This document shows, piece by piece, positions 33,920 through 35,364 of a DNA stretch of 35,364 nucleotides (position 1 is its first letter; each line of letters begins with the position of its first letter). Location: NCBI GenBank assembly GCA_937951895.1, contig CALFER010000003.1, positions 1 through 35,364 of the forward strand, given 5' to 3'. Made by a program: the position numbers and the translations under genes. The DNA comes from an uncultured bacterium (GTDB taxonomy: Bacteria; CSSED10-310; CALFER01). A model generated the notes under the pieces. That model saw only the letters and a program-made list of their open reading frames with translations, did not search any database and was not told the DNA's origin.

Positions 33920-34906
33920 TTAAATTCCAACGCTGCGCTTCACAGTTTTCTGATTCCGCGCGGGATCAGAAATACTTGTGCAAGCGGTTGTTCGCCTCTC
34001 TTTATATTCATTGAATTTGACCACGACTGCTGCGAATGCCTCAAGTGGCTTGAGCAGACAATACACCACATCGGCTACGAACCGCGAGGTGACTCGGGAC
34101 GCAATCTGTGGACCGAGTCTATTGTAGAACCGTCGAAAGACTCGGTGGGTGCGCGGGCAATGTAGTGCCCACAACGATTCAAAACGCCAGAAGGTTGCGA
34201 GTTGCGAATTCGCAACCCGAGACATGCCACGCCTTTCGACATTTAAAAACGGCCCCACAACCCATTCGTGTCCGCTCAGCGCGGCAGTCACTACAAAACA
34301 ACCCGCATGGTCACGAAGCGAAAAATGGTCAGGAAGCAACAAATAGACCTTCTTGCTCCAGAACATGCTGACGCCCCAAAGAGGGAGAGAGCCAGCAAAT
34401 GTGATGAGATATGCGACGGGGTTCAACCTGGAAGCACGGATGACGCGAATGCAGAGGACTAAGTACCACGCAGAGACGTAGAGGGGCACGAGAAGCCACC
34501 ATAGCATTGCATCCTGAAAGTCATGGAGCACCAAACCCAGAATGAAACAAGCGGTACTCGTTGCAGCACCGATGAAGATTCCCAAATCGACCCATGCATG
34601 AGGTGTACGTTGCGGCTTTAAAATCTGCACAGTGTAGAATGCAGCGCTTGCCCAGAGCACCAGCGGTGTGAGGGCAAGCTTGCCGACGTGAAAGCAGTCA
34701 AGCCAGCCGTGATGACATTCTCCCTTACAAATAGGCACAAGGAAGAAGCTCATCATGAAAATAAACAGCGGGAACAGAATCCCAACCGCAGAGTGAAATA
34801 TCGCAAGGAAGAAACGTTTCCACGATTTGGCGCGGAGTCCCGGTGGAATTGACAGCGCCAGAAGTGTCAGCACTACTACCGACCAGAATGTGGTGACTTC
34901 TTCCAT
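33920..34906 (-). CDS. polytopic membrane protein with CFxVTAA-type C-terminal domain (DUF6688-like)
   Basis: This 328-residue protein has about six hydrophobic helices in residues 8-200. A soluble C-terminal domain starts with GCFVVTAALSGHEWVVGPF (202-220), followed by RFESLWALHCPRTHRVFRR and YNRLGPQIAS. This pattern is what I recall for the DUF6688 family, common in planctomycetes and relatives; I am not certain of the name. The last 25 residues (from about 304) are encoded by attC2, so the native protein probably ended near residue 303 and now reads through the site into the next cassette. The promoter, if any, lies in the preceding attC or upstream array. Confidence 0.68.
   Translation of the reverse strand: MEEVTTFWSVVVLTLLALSIPPGLRAKSWKRFFLAIFHSAVGILFPLFIFMMSFFLVPICKGECHHGWLDCFHVGKLALTPLVLWASAAFYTVQILKPQRTPHAWVDLGIFIGAATSTACFILGLVLHDFQDAMLWWLLVPLYVSAWYLVLCIRVIRASRLNPVAYLITFAGSLPLWGVSMFWSKKVYLLLPDHFSLRDHAGCFVVTAALSGHEWVVGPFLNVERRGMSRVANSQLATFWRFESLWALHCPRTHRVFRRFYNRLGPQIASRVTSRFVADVVYCLLKPLEAFAAVVVKFNEYKERRTTACTSISDPARNQKTVKRSVGI
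33925..33996 (-). other. integron attC site (attC2)
   Basis: This 72-bp site reads on the minus strand as R'' GGCGAAC, spacer AACC, L'' GCTTGCACA, a terminal hairpin, L' TGTGAAGC, spacer GCAGC and R' GTTGGAA. L'' and L' pair over 8 bases with one extrahelical G, as attC sites do. The hairpin TTTCTGAT..ATCAGAAA closes the tip. R'' is the exact reverse complement of the R' at the end of attC1, the match expected when a cassette keeps its own box after integration. It overlaps the 3' end of the membrane-protein gene. Confidence 0.75.
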
Positions 34907-34917
34907 ATTATCTCAAG

Positions 34918-34976
34918 GCGAACGTCGCGGATCAAGCGCGGCTACAAGCCGTCGCCTGCATCCGGCTTGTTAGCAG
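34918..34976 (-). other. integron attC site (attC1), 59 bp
   Basis: On the minus strand the site reads R'' TGCTAAC, spacer AAGC, an 18-base arm, loop TGT, a 16-base arm, spacer CGAC and R' GTTCGCC. The arms CGGATGCAGGCGACGGCT and AGCCGCGCTTGATCCG pair through 15 Watson-Crick pairs and one G-U, leaving an extrahelical G and A in the longer arm, the marks of attC recognition. It ends the HEAT-like gene, whose stop lies inside the site. R' deviates from the GTTRRRY consensus at some positions. Confidence 0.8.
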
Positions 34977-35352
34977 GATTCTCTGAATTAATCAATTCGA
35001 TCGCTTTCTCTGCTGCTTCCTTTACGTAATACACCGTTCTTTCTTCCTTCCCCGATACCTGGGTGTATGCAGCTTTGTCGTTCAGCAACTTGGTCAATTG
35101 GTGCATGTACTCCGATGCACCCAATTGCCCTAGATGAATAGCTGCCGTCTGACGGTCTTGTGGGTTGTCCGATTTCAGAAGGGACGCAGCATTGGATACT
35201 GTCTTTCTGTTCAACTCATCTTTGTTCAGGATTGTCGTAGGTTCCAGAAGCTTGCTGGTATCTAGATCAACGAATGATTCCTTCCCGTCTCTGTTTCTGA
35301 AAAAGAATAGAAGGTGTCCCGACTTTAGTTGAAAGTGGGTGGCTGAGTTCAT
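34942..35352 (-). CDS. HEAT-repeat-like protein (cassette gene, possibly 5'-partial)
   Basis: This is a 136-residue protein from the ATG at 35352 (MNSATHFQLKSGHLLFFF). The frame is open to the window edge through a TTG, so the true start may lie beyond it. An alpha-helical region of about 60 residues (DNPQDRQTAAIHLGQLGASEYMHQLTKLL) resembles one or two HEAT repeats, which usually mediate protein binding. The last 11 residues are encoded within attC1 and the TAG is in the site, a common arrangement for integron cassette genes. It is the right-most visible cassette; any integrase would lie further right. Confidence 0.6.
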   Translation of the reverse strand: MNSATHFQLKSGHLLFFFRNRDGKESFVDLDTSKLLEPTTILNKDELNRKTVSNAASLLKSDNPQDRQTAAIHLGQLGASEYMHQLTKLLNDKAAYTQVSGKEERTVYYVKEAAEKAIELINSENPANKPDAGDGL

Positions 35353-35364
35353 GTTAAGCAACTC

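Noticed and set aside
1..35364. an archaeal contig, given GatDE
   Set aside because: GreA, class I FBPase, MarC, peptidoglycan amidase and sigma70-like promoters are bacterial.
1..35364. CRISPR arrays, tRNA or rRNA genes
   Set aside because: No regularly spaced direct repeats, cloverleaf sequences or rRNA-like stretches were seen on either strand.

Overview
The window comes from a bacterial chromosome or MAG contig, high-GC for most of its length. Several genes are bacterial rather than archaeal: GreA, class I fructose-1,6-bisphosphatase, a MarC protein, a peptidoglycan amidase, and sigma70-like -35/-10 boxes. Many predicted secreted proteins and two DUF3857/transglutaminase proteins suggest an envelope-rich, uncultivated lineage. 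I cannot name the phylum from sequence alone. The window starts with a clear GatE-GatD pair, the tRNA(Gln) amidotransferase normally regarded as archaeal, embedded in this bacterial context.

Layout, left to right. 0-4.2 kb (+): tail of an upstream gene, gatE, gatD, marC. 4.2-5.0 kb (-): secreted or membrane-anchored metallo-beta-lactamase-fold hydrolase. 5.0-8.7 kb (+): two half-transporters forming an asymmetric heterodimeric ABC exporter of TM287/288 type. 8.69-8.9 kb: a 217-bp MITE/REP-like element with 25-bp terminal inverted repeats. 8.9-17.0 kb (-): a secreted propeller protein, then a tight operon (transcribed right to left) of Ser/Thr kinase-TPR, split amidase and PQQ-type propeller. 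17.1-17.8 kb (+): CPBP protease, divergent from the kinase. 17.8-20.75 kb (-): unknown helical protein, greA, fbp. 20.8-23.4 kb (+): ABC-2 transporter (ATPase plus two permeases). 23.5-26.9 kb (+): secreted Kelch-like protein and UMF1-type MFS transporter. 26.8-30.85 kb (-): two adjacent DUF3857 proteins, one with an intact transglutaminase triad and one without. 31.0-33.0 kb (-): secreted beta-helix protein. 33.0-35.36 kb (-): small AT-richer hypothetical genes separated by integron attC sites.

Three observations stand out. (1) GatDE in a bacterium with all four GatD catalytic residues present. (2) An integron cassette array at the right end: two attC sites fold with the R/L box pairing and extrahelical bases of the family, and neighbouring R boxes match as cassette integration predicts; no integrase is in the window. 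(3) A C-terminal domain of about 110 residues ending in an EFGW motif, shared by three otherwise unrelated secreted proteins (8957, 23522 and 31049) and always preceded by a Pro/Thr linker; it looks like an undescribed sorting or surface-attachment module.

The kinase-amidase-propeller operon can be read as a signalling plus cell-wall unit. The kinase promoter has a perfect TATAAT placed so close to the start codon that the mRNA should be leaderless.
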